From NCBI RefSeq assembly GCF_022965805.1, contig NC_133116.1, positions 2,542,001 to 2,606,000 of the forward strand: DNA of 64,000 bases, written 5' to 3'. Shown here piece after piece: positions 11,601 to 26,106 of this stretch (the stretch's first letter is position 1; every line of letters starts with the position of its first letter). The translations under genes and the position numbers were made by a program. The notes under the pieces are model-generated. The model had not been told where the DNA came from and did no database searches. It saw only the letters and a program-made list of their open reading frames with translations. This DNA comes from Primulina eburnea. Taxonomy: Eukaryota; Streptophyta; Magnoliopsida; Lamiales; Gesneriaceae.

Positions 11601-13127
11601 CAAACTAGTTCAAAAATTGCAAGGACGTACATCAACATTGATTTACAAACATGTTATTTTGTTTGATAGAAAAGTAAGAAGTAACTAAATCAACACATCC
11701 TTATTTTCAAATTATGCATGGCATTAAATAATCTATCTGTATGTTTTGCATGAGCATATGCATGGTGTGCATTTCAAAATATGGGTCGAAATTTTTATAA
11801 AGATTAATTTATAACAAGAAGTTTGGCATTTTCTGCCTACCCATCGCAACATAGTGCTTGAATATCCTAAAAAAACCACATTCCAAAATGGGTACAACAT
11901 AGGGCGGACTTTCGGGAACAAAATGGTGAACTGAAGTTCATCATTCGAAACTGCTTAGTGGCATGCATTAAATGCTAAGAAACAAGAAATAAAAAAAGGA
12001 GCTGATTTCACTATTCTTAATCTAAGATCCCTAATGATCGGAAAAATTGAGAGGTCCCTCCTTTAAGAAGCGCACATCCTTTTCACTTAGTTCTTCAACA
12101 CATTTTAGAATCTACTGGTAGTGATTCATGGACCATTATGTGTGCATGATAATATGTTAGCAGAAAATCTTCTTCTGGCTCAAAATTTAAAGCCATGCTT
12201 GTTCGCAAAGGATGAGAAAACAAACAGGTAAGTGTGAGATAAATTCAATATGACGATCCAAGTGTTTAGTCCGAAGTCCAGCTCACAAAACTTCAGAAGA
12301 AATTCATCGTACTCAAACACAATAAATAAGCATTTTTATAGCACACGGACATGATCTTCAGCACATTTCTTTAACACCCAAGCAACAATTGACCTACATT
12401 TACATTCCATCTAACATTATAAGAAATGAGACGATTACCTTCTCTATATTGTCCATCATGATCCCTTTGACCTCTGTTATTTGTGTCTTCAATTTGGATA
12501 GCTTATTGATTTCTTCAGGATGATTCATGCAATATTCCATGTGCTCTTTAAGCCTTGGCCTAGTAAAGAATACAATACAAAATTCAGCAAATGTTTGGAC
12601 ATCAGAAAATTTAAATCATCATGCAATTCCACTCTAAATAAGCTATTTACGCACCCAAATTCTCGGTCAAGATTATATGCAATGCTAAATCGATCCTCAA
12701 ACAAATCATCGTCCTCATCATCATCTGCTAGAGGGTGTTGATCATCATTCTTGATGCTCTCTCCATACCGTTGTTTGAAATCATCCTTCACTTTCTCAAG
12801 AAATATGAAAGGTACACTTCTTCCCATTGATTCGTCCGCAACAACGAGGAAGACTGCAAATCAAACGAGTATTATAATGTTTCTAAACATAATTTGAGCT
12901 GATAAGGACACAGTGAGCATGTTAAAGGATCAAGTACCAAATCCATTGTCGAGGAGGAAATTGAACGTGTGACCATCGCATGAGTAAGTATACTTGCTGC
13001 TATTAGAAGGAAGCTTTTGCAAGCATTGGACGGCAATTGTACTAAAGTTTCCAGAATAAGGAGTGTGCTCGGCCAGAACAACAGTCCCTTTGGCAACAAA
13101 GCTGTAAATCAAACCTTTTGGACTCAT
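8621..13127 (-). CDS. VAMP727: R-SNARE VAMP727 (longin with acidic insert)
   Basis: Vesicle SNARE of the VAMP7 family, acting in fusion at the late endosome/vacuole. Five exons on minus: 12938-13127, 12655-12853, 12439-12559, 8840-8902 and 8621-8749. All junctions are GT-AG and phases sum to 702 nt, giving 233 residues. Order: longin domain from residue 1 ([20 protein letters not shown]), the acidic insert at about 99-116 ([15 protein letters not shown]) that distinguishes VAMP727 from other VAMP72 proteins, the R-SNARE helix ([20 protein letters not shown], central Arg in DRGEK), and a C-terminal membrane anchor at about 210-231 ending WFIFH. Arabidopsis VAMP727 is about 240 residues, so this looks complete. 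Intron 3 (8903-12438) is unusually long and holds an antisense gypsy LTR and a SINE-like segment. Confidence 0.95.
9040..9200 (-). repeat. Possible tRNA-derived SINE in VAMP727 intron 3
   Basis: On the minus strand, AGAGGTCAAAGGTTCGAGAC resembles a polymerase III B box (GGTTCGANNC), and a short (TA)n tail follows downstream. The same GGTTCGAGACTC core occurs on the minus strand near 41640-41660. No target duplication was identified. Confidence 0.3.
9720..11338 (+). mobile_element. Ty3/gypsy-type LTR with adjoining PBS (truncated element)
   Basis: Starts TGTAACAACCCAAATAG and ends GGGCCTTACA. Three bases later comes TGGTATCAGAGC (11342-11353), the primer-binding site complementary to initiator-tRNA-Met. 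This start, end and PBS arrangement is typical of plant Ty3/gypsy elements. Only one LTR (1619 bp) and a short, decayed leader up to roughly 11500 are present; I see no gag-pol and no second LTR. It lies antisense inside VAMP727 intron 3. The short frame 10920-11285 inside the LTR is probably chance. Confidence 0.62.
10705..10925 (+). repeat. Four-unit degenerate minisatellite inside the gypsy LTR
   Basis: Four units of about 50-65 bp, each with CACCTCTTG(G) or a variant, a TTCC/CCTA block and GGTCAAAGTGTTG(C/T)ATG. The GTCAAAGTG cores fall near 10737, 10790, 10856 and 10908. Confidence 0.75.
11342..11353 (+). other. tRNA-iMet primer-binding site
   Basis: TGGTATCAGAGC, three bases after the LTR end. 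Confidence 0.75.
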
Positions 13128-14127
13128 TTTCCGAAAACCAATCCCAGAAAACGAATTATCCCCAGAGACGAGTCCTTTTCACCTAAAGTAAGAGGGGGAA
13201 AAGCACTTAGGCTGTTAGGCAGACAAATGAACCACAAGCTCAGTAAATGTACTCCCTTTAGCAGAACCCCAAGCAAAGAAAAAATACAAAAATAAACTAC
13301 GAGACCTAAGACCCAAATCAGCTTCTGCATGCATCTATACAATTTCTTCAGAGCCAAAAGAATATATAACCCCATAACCCTAACCACGAGCAGTCAAAAT
13401 AATAAAATTAACTACCACAAAACCAACAAAATCAACGACATCGCAACGAAAACCAGTATGCTCGCATTGCAAGTCGACAGTAAATGAGTGAAAATCGAAA
13501 CAAACCCAGATAACAATTGCATACCTCAGGCCGAAAACGACGATAACAAACTGTTAACTCAAAATAATCACAGTAAAACAACAGCATGGTAATTATCATC
13601 ATCAGATAAAAGCTAAATCAAATCGATAAAACGATTAAACTGAAACCTGTGATGCGAAGAGAAATTAATAGATTCCGATCAAGTTCTGGAACGATATCAA
13701 TTGATCTGGGCGGATTGCGTCGTGGTTAAGAAATCGGAACTAAATGAATACCAGAGGATAGTAGATTGAATGATTGCCACCTATCTATTTCATTTCCACC
13801 AATTTGCATACAATTTCTCCTTTCTTAACCAAAATTGTTCATATAAAAACAATCCAAAACTTGACCAAGATGAAAAATGTATCCGAAAATTTTTATCCAA
13901 ATGTAATAAAGTTCGACCTAAGTTATAAAAAATTGACCCAAACTTAAAAAAATGGGACTCAAAATTTACATTTTTATTTAATGAAATATGTGAGAATGAA
14001 CCATAAAAATAATAATTTCAAATAAATGTAATTAAAAAGAAACTTATTTTCAACGGTTGGAGGATTGACCCAAAAATTATCTTTTCCCGATCAGACCCGG
14101 TTCAAGAATTCCAAAAATCTTAAAAGT
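13128..14127. promoter_or_regulatory. Divergent intergenic region VAMP727 / mL43
   Basis: Holds the 5' UTR and promoter of VAMP727 (minus). No exon found. It leads into the GCGACGG array at 14128. Confidence 0.4.
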
Positions 14128-14315
14128 AAGCGACAGTTTATCATACACCGTCGCTAATATTCAGCGACAAGCTTTGTAGACCGTCGCTATTAAACCGTCG
14201 CCGATGCTTATGTGCGACTGTTTTTAAAAGCCGTCGCTCTTACCGTCGCCAATAGCGACGGTGTACTTAAAACCGTCGCTAAGGGCGACGGTGTTTTCAT
14301 AAACCGTCGCTATGA
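14128..14315. repeat. Array of CCGTCGC / GCGACGG motifs
   Basis: About eleven copies of CCGTCGC(T/C) or its complement in both orientations within 190 bp. This pattern resembles the subterminal repeats of plant CACTA elements. No CACTA terminus or target duplication was confirmed, so it may be a degraded end or MITE. Confidence 0.5.
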
Positions 14316-14566
14316 TTCTATATATAACGAGTTTCGCGAACATTTTCCTCAGCGATTTTCGTAATCCAAAACACGTTTATCTATTTTCATCATGAGTTTG
14401 CGCAAACTACCAAATTAACCTGCGTGCATCCCATCCCATCCCCTTTTTTTTTTTTATTTTATCATCGGCCTCCAGCGTTGCTTCAACAGTGAGAGTGAAA
14501 ACTCTGCTCAGATTATTTCCAGTACAGTGTTGGGGAAGCTGCGATATTTGAAAAGAAGAATTGAAA

Positions 14567-16753
14567 ATGTCACTGAGAGGTGTATGGCAACTACAGAAGC
14601 TGGTTGTGAGTTTCTGTAATTGGGGCGGCAGTAGCAGAGGCATCAGGTCGATCAATCTTTCCACACTTTGTTTGAGCTGTTAGTTTTCTTGGTTGATTTG
14701 TGGATTATTCTATTTGATTGGCTTTTTTTAGATGGTTTATGGGTCTTGGTAGTTTTTTTTATTTTTTTATTCAAGGAATTCGCTTATGAAGTATTAATGA
14801 TTTTGATAGAATTTGGGGAGAAAAGTTTGAGTAGTGAACTTTTTGTCATGCATTAGGAAATAATGAAGATATGGATTTTTTTGGGATTGGTTTCAAGAAC
14901 TGTAGTTCACCTGACCTATAATAAAGAAAGGGAGTTACCCCTTTGTTTTGAATTTTTGGTTTTGGTTATATGGGGAATGAGAAAGAAGTTGTAGAATACT
15001 AGAATAAATTCATAGCTATGAAGAGTTGTTTAATTGTTGCGCATTCTAAGAAGAGGAGGATATTTAAAAACACTGATTCCATTGGTCGTGACATTATGCT
15101 TAAGCTACTTTAGATTTTGTTCAGTTTGTTGCTGATAGAAGTTTTATGTGTATCCTATAAAATTCAATATTTATGTTCAGGTGATGGAATGAGAAATATG
15201 ACTCAATGTGTTCATATGGGTGTCTAAATTTGCAAAAATGGTGGTATATGGTATGATAAGGACGCTAGTGATATGTCCTTAATTCCTTAGAATACGAAAA
15301 ATACAAGCGTGTTCAAACCCCCCAACACATTGAACGGGTTTCATTCCACCTTTCATTTTGCTCCATGAATGGCTAGTCATGTGATGGATGAAGCTTTTGT
15401 GAGCTTAGAGATTAACACATCAGATCTAGTATATTATTTCTTTTAAGTGCAATTTGGTATTGCCACGAATGAGTACCTTTAATTCTCTATTATAATTTGA
15501 AGTTTACTATTTTCCCTTGGTTAAAAGCTGTGTCTAAACATATCGGATGATAGTCCACAATTCTTGTCTCGGATAGTGACATAACACATTGCCGTGTAGT
15601 TATTGTGTCTCATGGTAATATGTAGTGGCTGGATTTGAATATCGTAAGAATTTCACGGTCATTTTTTGCATACTTTACGAAATGGATCAACAATTTATTT
15701 TTTAATGAGTGAAATGGTACTGATTACTTCTTTATATAACTTATAAACAGGACTGAGTATTTTGACTTTGATTTTAGGGAATTTATGGAATCTCATCTTC
15801 CAGCCTTTAGAGAAAAAAATCCCCATCTGGAGGTGGTCACTGAGCTTAATCGCGGTTATCATCCTCTTTTAAAGGGTTTATATCGTGAGATCTCTACCTA
15901 GTACCTCCTTTATGTCTCGTTGTATGTCTATGAATGTTTTAATGCTTGCACATATGTGTTGGAAATGTTCATACGGAAAAATATGCTCAGCTTGGAATCA
16001 ATTTACTCTGGTAACATCTGTTTGACATAGGAGAGTTTATTTGGAGTTTGTTACAAATTTTTTTGTCTTACTTTTTGCAGTTGTAAAACACGACAATTTT
16101 GCTGGCTGTTATCTCCATTTTTAAATGATATTTTAAGTGGAAAAAGGTGAAATTACTCGAACCATTTTCCGAAATACTGATTTTGCAACATGAATGAGAA
16201 CATCGGAAGAATGGAGATTCCAAATTTGACATGAAAAAGGGGGAAAGTGTTCAACATTTTTGAGAGAAAAATAAAGAAACTTGACTTTTTGTCAAAAAAA
16301 ATACTGGAACTATAATCGATCATCTTTCTTTCATTGAGCTGAACACCAACAAGTCATAGTGAGAAAAATTACAATCTAATGGTTTTAGATACAAGTCAAA
16401 CACTTATACGATAGAAAACTAAATCTCCAATTGCAGTAGGATGGAATTGATGCACATATAACATGCGAACTGACCATACTTGCCAATTATCCCAAGCTGC
16501 GTTCTTTTGTGTTCTTGGTGCTGATGCAAGTGATTCGTCTGAAATAGATCAGAATGTTTTATTATTTATTTGTTATACAGGAAACAAGAATGAGCGTGTA
16601 GTCTGCATTAAGAATTTGACTCCAGACGAGATACTCCAATGCGCGACCAGGCTAAGAAATTCTCAGGGAAGAAAGGTGGTAAAGCTGAGGACAAGGCATG
16701 TTACAAATAACCCGAGTGTTCAAGGGACATGGACAACCAGCACCGTGATTTGA
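14567..16753 (+). CDS. mL43: Mitochondrial large-subunit ribosomal protein mL43
   Basis: Three exons, 14567-14646, 15778-15884 and 16581-16753, give 119 residues. The junctions are ATCAG|GTCGAT...TTTAG|GGAATT and TATC|GTGAGA...ACAG|GAAACA, all GT-AG and phase-consistent (360 nt). The product opens MSLRGVWQLQKLVVSFCNWG, continues GSSRGIREFMESHLPAF, carries NKNERVVCIKNLTPDEI, and ends RTRHVTNNPSVQGTWT. This matches the thioredoxin-like L51/S25/CI-B8 domain of mL43 over its full length. It is a structural protein of the mitochondrial ribosome; the plant protein is usually about 120 residues with no long presequence. No alternative identity fits. Confidence 0.93.
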
Positions 16754-17538
16754 AATGCAGCTTGGTGTCAGCTGCTGTGTTTTGAGGGAGTGTTGAATAA
16801 GTTTTATAATCAAATAGTGTACGAAGTTCCTGGAATTGTTACAAAGTCGGGAGGGTCATTCGGTTGTGTCTTTTCAAGACTTTGATTTTTTATTAGCATT
16901 CAATTGGATTTTGCGGTTCTGGTCCTTCTGGATAGTATGTTTACTGAACTTTGCTCTAATTTTTAATTTTTAATTCACTCACGGGCTAGCTTCTTGCTCA
17001 TGCTTGCTTTGGAATTACTTGAAATTTGTATGACCCCCCTACCATTTTAAACGAGGACATTTGAACCCTGTTTTTATAAGGTATTAATACCAACTAATAA
17101 GTAGATATATATTACTTTTTTTTGGAAACCGAATCTATAAATATTTTTGAATTTGGTGCTTTTGAATCGAATATTGCAAACGATACATACGATTATAATA
17201 ATAGTTTTGGGGTAATTTGATTATAATAAAATATTCTATTTAAAAGGTTAAGACCTTCAGCTCCCAATGGAACTAACCTTGAGGTAAACACCATTGACAA
17301 GACCATATGCTAACACGCTTTAAATCAACAATTAACCAAAATATGATAATTAAATAAAATGAGTGAGACCAATAGTTTCATTCGGGGAAATTCAAATAAA
17401 TAGCATCTTGACAATGAAATGGCTTTTATGGACTTTGGTACATATGCAATCAGTCCCATTCAGCTTTTTGCTGAAATCAATGATACCTTCCCTTATAATC
17501 AGCCAAATAGTTCGAGGCTGAAACAGAAGGTGGAGGAA
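16754..17538. other. Convergent 3' region mL43 / AMMECR1
   Basis: 3' UTRs of two converging genes. No exon or repeat recognised. Confidence 0.45.
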
Positions 17539-20035
<2,497 letters not shown>

Positions 20036-20473
20036 TGTGTTCGTTTCGTCGCCGATTCCACAACAAATTCCAGAATCGGTTGATTATGATGATCGATTCG
20101 TATGGCTTTGGATGGATTAGGTGCCTGACTAGAGGAAATGTTGGTGTGAAATGGAGATGAAGAAGGGAGCTTAGCTTCGCTTGCTTTATGCTTTTTGCTT
20201 CCGAGAATAATGATGGGTCGGCTGGCCCTTCAAACATAATATTTTTATTATAAAAAATAATTATATCTTTAATGTAAATTAAGTTAAATTGAGTGAAATA
20301 ATAAATATCTTGAAATAATAAATATCAAATAAAATTGATTTATGATATAATATTTTTGTTATTATAATTTTTCTTCTTAAAAAACATAAACTAACAACAA
20401 CGCAATAATAATAATAATCATGATGATGATCAAAAAACAATTTTACAAGCTTTAAAAAATATGCAAAAATTTA
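20036..20473. promoter_or_regulatory. AMMECR1 5' flank
   Basis: Presumed 5' UTR and promoter of the minus-strand AMMECR1 gene, then AT-rich DNA. No distinct motif called. Confidence 0.35.
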
Positions 20474-20645
20474 TGTGAGACGATCTCACGGGTCGTATTT
20501 GTGAGACGATCTCTTATTTGGATCATCCATGAAAAAGTATTACTTTTTATGCTAAGATTATTACTTTTTATTGGGAATATGTGTAGGGTTAACCAATCTC
20601 ACAAATTAAGATCCGCGAGATGGTCTCACATGAAACTCACTCTAA
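20474..20645 (+). repeat. Fold-back MITE, family M1 (copy 2)
   Basis: Near-complete copy. It starts GTGAGACGATCTCACGGGTC, keeps the ATCCATGAAAAAGTATTAC and TATGCTAAGA landmarks, and ends with a GAGATGGTCTCACATGAAAC arm. Confidence 0.82.
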
Positions 20646-20760
20646 GAAATAAATATATATGTTGTTGTCATATGATTTTTCAATCCTTCGATTAATTCTA
20701 CCAAAATATATGCGACTTTCCTAACATATCTCCTTCAATTTGTATTAAAGGATTCAAATA

Positions 20761-20920
20761 GGGTTTGTTTCACTCTGTCCGTGCAGGTACAATGAACGGC
20801 CCGGATCAGTCCACATGAGTGATCCGGGCCCACCTCTATGTAAAAAAAAAAATTGACTCAGAAAAATTCGAACCGTTGGATCGACTCCTGCGGACAGTGC
20901 CCACAGGGATAGGGTCGACC
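20761..20920 (+). repeat. ~165-bp dispersed repeat R2 (copy 1)
   Basis: Begins GGGTTTGTTTCA and ends AGGGTCGAC. Inside are ATGAGTGATCCGGGCCCACC, an A-run, TTGACTC(A/G)GAAAAA and GTGCCC(A/G)CAGG. A second copy in the same orientation lies at 41317-41481. Class unknown. Confidence 0.8.
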
Positions 20921-21697
20921 GTAGATGTTCATTCACCTTTTTATGGAAAAATCATCACATGTGTTTGGTAACAAAACCAAGCGACCATTATGCAAATAAT
21001 AAAAAATGGTGATTGATAGAAAGTTATTATTACTAAATCATTGAATTAATCAAATTAATTTACAAATTTTATGATAAGTTATTAAAAGTTATTAAAATTA
21101 ATTTAATGTGATGTGACAAATAAAAAAAAAGTCAAACCCAGAATAGATGTTCAATTTGATGAAATTGATCATTTAACTAATATTCATGAATTCAAGTTTC
21201 TTTATCAACATCTTATCCTTATCCAGCGAATGTATTGCACAAGACTTGTCTAATGCGATTTATCTGACTAACATGATTTGCGGACTACTGCGTAAGCCTG
21301 AGAGTTTACTCGGTGCGTATCGAAAAATAACGACCACGAGTTTCAACATGTCGGAAAATTTTTAAAAAGAAAAAGTAAAAGAAAATAAATGAAAAAATAT
21401 GAACAACCAATCCTTATAGATCAAACGTATTATTTACACAATCTAACATATGCATGTAACCAAAACCTACTACCTTGAAACCCCAAATGCCAATCTATCC
21501 CTGCCAAATTAAACCTCTAATCACTAGCCATAGAAAACCCCCCCCCCAAAAAAAAAACCTTTACAAATTTGAACAGCAATAATCTGTCAGCTCTATCTAA
21601 CTAGAAGGTACATGATCTTTTGATTTACAAATGTCAGACTGGAAATGTTGAAAACTTATTTGATCTGGGACTGGGAGATTCAGCTGTGCGGGCACGG
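20921..21697. other. Intergenic, with a possible SINE relic
   Basis: Mostly AT-rich. At about 21255-21345 a GC-richer segment (GACTACTGCGTAAGCCTGAG, then TTTACTCGGTGCG) resembles a repeat widespread in plant genomes; the class is uncertain. A C8/A10 run lies at 21540-21558. Confidence 0.3.
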
Positions 21698-23393
21698 TTA
21701 AGCTATCAATGGCAGTTGTGATGTCATTGATGCTCGACTTTTTTTTTCTTTTTTCCAATCAGATTGACGGAGGAAATATGTTTGAGCATGACTAGCGACT
21801 TGGGCCGGAGTTTTTGAGATGACAACGTTTCTAGATATGCTTCTCCAGTCGCCTTTGCCATATCTATTGAGTCCGATTAAAAATAGCCTGTAAAAGTTTA
21901 TGTGAATGAGTTCATGTACAGAATGGATCACAATCACATGATGCATGCAACAGATGGTATCAGCAGGACAGGTCAAAGTTTGGGTGAGGGCAACTTAATA
22001 TAATTAAGGGGATTGAAACTTAAATTTTTAGAAAGATTAAACAATCATAAAATGAATTTTCAGTAGACGAAAGAAAAGACAATTAATGGGCTGCGTCAAC
22101 TAGTATCCTTTGGTTCCTTTCAATTTTCATAGTTGACTTTGATCCACTTTTACAATCAAGTTTTTCAACATCCTTACATCATTCACCATAAAAAAACAAA
22201 CCCGGAGAAGCAAAAATATTTCACCCACAACACACTAGCAAATATCACAGTACCAACTTTCCATTTTTCTTCCCCAGCACACTTAATCATTTGTTCAAAA
22301 TACTTGAACAATAAATAGTAAAAAGAGCAACCAACGTGAATGGCAACCCTGAGGGGAAATCTTATAAGGACTGGTTCTGATTATAGTTCACCATTGGATC
22401 CTTCCAAAGACTAAACAAATCCCTTTTTTCCGAGACCTGTCTTTGGCCTTCTTGAATCGACAGATATCAAAAGTCTTTCTTTTCTCCTCTTTATTTTCCC
22501 AGCATCATTCTTAAAACACATGGATCTAACGGACAAAAGTTCAAACTGCCTTTCCAAACTCTATGAATCAATTTTTAGTACTTGCTCAATTGCTCTATCT
22601 CAAAGCTTGATAGTTTGTTTGGTAAGTTTGTTTGGTAAGCTAAAATCTTCTAAACATCATATTGTCAAACATTGTTATCTTTTATCATGGTAAATATTTT
22701 TTTAGTTCTGGCTTCCCTAGCTTCTTTTATCGCCTAGTTTTTCTATAACTAATATTTCACCTCCACGACCTTTGACCTTCACATGACGGGCCAAGCAATT
22801 TCTCTCCACAAATACTTTTCTAGCCACGATTGTAAGTGTAATTCTCTACCAAACCACCACAAAATCCTATGAACAACGTCTTCCTATCTCTAACACCCTT
22901 GGCCAATACGAGAATCAATATTAAATTCGTTTTTTAACATAAACGAACAAAGATCCATGTCACGGTTAAAGAGAATAATGACAAGCATGAGTGAAGAGAT
23001 GCGAAGGAGAAAAAACCTATGCTCATCTTTTGTCCAATGCATCCTTTTCTTCGGCTCAACCCCAAGATGTCTGCTCCGATCCGGTGCCGATGCGAACGAA
23101 ATCTGACCGGAATCCCTCAACTGTGACCGATCATCACAACCAAGAGAGATAGTTTCATCGGGATAACTCGGCGGCGCGACCTTACCAGAATCAATCTGCC
23201 ACACATCGAACAACAGAGCCTGGTAATGAACCCTCACGTCTTCTGGTGATTTCCCAGGGATACATCGAGCGATCATCTTCCACCTCTCCACACAGTCAGG
23301 AATCTCCACCAGACAATTCTCGAAAATCTTGTCCTCTCTCCTATCCCAAGTCGCCAAGTAATTCAGCGCCATTGGTGAGAAATTGGCGTGCAT
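21698..23393 (-). CDS. Two-repeat MYB/SANT (DIVARICATA/SRM1-like) protein, C-terminus frameshifted
   Basis: Upstream-adjacent paralogue of the gene at 24159. Exon 1 is 23017-23393 and exon 2 is 21698-21887 (HR codon split AG|G, GT-AG), giving 188 residues. The first SANT repeat ([20 protein letters not shown]) lacks one residue before RWKMIA compared with the paralogue. The second repeat has [20 protein letters not shown] and a degenerate SHAQTYF in place of the family SHAQKYF. In the A-run complementary to 21738-21755 the frame slips by one base relative to the paralogue. The conserved tail ([20 protein letters not shown]) is still present but out of frame, and translation stops at 21698. 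ATG 23370-23372 is an alternative start. DNA-binding repeats remain open, so it may still be functional or may be decaying. Confidence 0.8.
22000..22980. other. Intron of the first MYB-like gene
   Basis: Part of the 1129-bp intron 21888-23016. AT-rich, with a direct TTTGTTTGGTAAG duplication near 22616-22640 and no exon seen. Confidence 0.5.
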
Positions 23394-23629
23394 CGTGAAG
23401 ACAATTTCTTCGAATTCTTGAAGTATTCTTTGAATCGGGGTTTATACAGGAAGATTTGGAGGGAATACATATTATATATACAGAATATGTCGGATGGTTT
23501 AATTAAGCACGTTTTTAGTTATTAATTAGTATAACAGCATCTTTCCTCACTGGTGAGAGTCGAAGCCAACTTCGTTAGCCACGTCACTCTGGAGTTTTCT
23601 ATTTAATTATTTGATCACAAAAAATCAGA

Positions 23630-23775
23630 TAAAAAAAGGTCAATTTTACGAGATAGATTTATGAATCAAGTCGACTCATAAATATATTATTTTTCTTTCA
23701 TTATAAATATAATTATTATCGACTCGTTTCACAAATTAATATTCGTGAAATCATCTCATAAAAAATATATATACT
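23630..23775 (+). repeat. Fold-back MITE, family M1 (degenerate copy)
   Basis: Retains GGTCAATTTTACGAGATAGA, TTATTTTTC-TATAAATAT spacing, CGACTCGTTTCACAAATTAA and a GAAATCATCTCATA arm. The identity is weak. Confidence 0.4.
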
Positions 23776-24158
23776 AATATGTGATTGATGATGCTCTAAT
23801 CTCAAGGACACCAAAATTTTAATAAAAACTCATTACTAAAGTCCACCAAGATTAGAGACAGGGCTCATCAGGCCCACTTTGGTAAATAAGATAATATCAT
23901 TTTTTTGGCTACATTATATATATTAGACTTATATTGAAAATATAAAATAAAATTGATAATATTTCAAAACCTGGCGGGTATTATTTTGAATAAAAGTTAA
24001 AGTAAATTACATTTACATATTTATTTACATCTAAATATATCTGAACAAATCGACTGCCTATAATCTGTAGTCCACCATATAATAAACCTTTAAATACACA
24101 AAAACTCATTAAACTGTGTGATCTGCAACTGTTTCTAACGGATACAACAAATGTCTAT

Positions 24159-26106
24159 TTACGGAGTGGCATCTTGAAACTGGAAAGTTTGAAAGCTTCT
24201 TTGATTTGGGGCAGGGAGATTTGGCTGGGCTGGCACGGTTAAGCTATCGACCGAGGTTGTGATGTCGTGAATGCTCGACCTTTTTCGCTCTTTCTTTTCT
24301 GCAGATTGACGTATATAATATTTCTGTGCGTGACTAGCAACTTGCGTTGGAGTTCTCGTGATGACAACATTTCTTGATATGCTTCTCCAGTCACCTTTGC
24401 CAAATCTATCGAGCCCGACTAAAAATAACCTGTAAAAGATGATGTAGATGAGAGAATGGATCCCAGTAAAATAGACTTCGGAATTCTGGTGCATCAAATT
24501 ATGTAAACATAAGGATGATTTTACAGTAGGTGCAAGAAAAGCCAATTAATCCATAGCACCGACTATTAGCTGTTTCTCTTCATCTATTTCTATCTGACTA
24601 CCGAAATCAGGTTACTGACACCATCTTTGCATCAATATTTATAAAATAAACTGACTACACTAACACGATTTTAAATTCTATATACCTATGCGCGGAGTCA
24701 CTTTTATATGACAAAATAGAACAGCAGCTCTCGATTACTTTCCATACACAGCAATCATTCATAGTTTCAAAATACACAAGCTGCGAAAAATAAAAAAGTT
24801 CAACCAAGCATGACATTAGTGATCAAGTTACAATCTTGCAGCTTAATAGCACCCAAACGTAAAATTCCTTGAACATTGGCTCCTGTTTATAATTTGTCAC
24901 TACTGCCAAATCCTTTCTCCAAAGCACTAACTTTTAATTAGAATTTTAGATCCATCCTCATCAAATCATTCATCATTTGAATGTTTTCCATTTATACAGC
25001 CCAACAGTCTCTATCAAACAAAATAGTTGCACCTATAAAACTTTATGTTTTAACTAAGGAAGCATTTGTGATCTCGTAATTTCACATCGCACTCTTTCAC
25101 TTTACACATCCAACTTGATCGTGCTGCAGCTTTTATTTCGTTTTGTGGAACTAATACGAGATATCAAAAGGCTTATATGCATGTACTTGAACTCAATCTA
25201 CACTCACTTCCCACTTACAGTCCTAGTACAACTTAATTGGCAACACATATGATTCAGTCAGCCTTACTTCATGATTTTAGCATTGCATTGAATCAAGACT
25301 TTACTACCATCCTCAAACAAAGAATAGCATAAGCTTTTGTTTGTTTCTAAGCACGTTCCAAACACTGAGAAATGATGTTGGAACATGCTATTTCTCAGTG
25401 TTTGCTTCGTTATTATATCCCAAAATCTGAATCATTTCTCAGTGTTTGCTTAGTTATCATATCCCAGAATCTCCTAGCATAACTTGTAAACTAAATTCCT
25501 ATTGGAACTTTGGAAATCCCCTTATTTACGGACAAGCATCATATAAAGATACTATTGATTTACTATAAAGTCACTGTTGTCATAAGAAACTACGAGGTTT
25601 GGTTATAACTTATAAGGCCTACCACCATACAAAGAATGCACAACTTGCTAAAACTATGAGTAATCTTCGTCAATTTGACTGACTCTCCCAAAACCAACTG
25701 GCGACGAGATGCATATCCATTTCATAACCAACCTGTGCTCTTCTTCAGTCCAGGGAGTGCCCTTCTTCCTCTCAACCTCGTTATACCTACTCCTACTCGA
25801 ACCCGGCCCGAAAGATATCTCACCGGAATCCCTAGCCCGTGCCCGATCATCCCATCCAAGAGGCGCCGTTCCATCGGGATAACTCGGGGGCTCGACCAGA
25901 CCAGCATCAATCTTCCCCACGTCGTGCAACAGAGCCTCGTAATGGAGCTTCACGTCTTCCGGTGACTTCCCCGGGATACGATTAGCGATGATCTGCCACC
26001 TGTTCTTCACCGAATCAGGGATTTCCACCAGACAATTCTCGAAAACCTTGTCCTCTCTCCGATTCCACACCGCCGAGGATTTCAGAGCCAGCTGATAATC
26101 ATGCAT
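24159..26106 (-). CDS. Two-repeat MYB/SANT transcription factor (DIVARICATA/SRM1-like)
   Basis: Exon 1 is 25733-26106 and exon 2 is 24159-24429, joined CACAG|GTTGG...TTACAG|GTTATT; 645 nt give 214 residues. The N-terminal SANT repeat is [20 protein letters not shown] followed by [19 protein letters not shown] linker with a PPSYPDG motif follows, then the second MYB repeat [20 protein letters not shown] and [20 protein letters not shown], ending in SHAQKYY, the plant signature of this subfamily. The C-terminal tail ([20 protein letters not shown]) is shared out of frame with the tandem neighbour. It is a nuclear transcription factor that should bind I-box-like sites (TTATCC or GATAA type); its targets are unknown. 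It appears intact. Confidence 0.92.
25360..25475. repeat. 14-bp perfect hairpin plus a tandem repeat in the MYB intron
   Basis: AAACACTGAGAAAT at 25360-25373 pairs perfectly with ATTTCTCAGTGTTT at 25390-25403 around a 16-nt loop. The right arm is the start of a ~45-bp unit repeated once more (25390-25434 and about 25434-25475, shared TTTCTCAGTGTTTGCTT). Confidence 0.85.
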
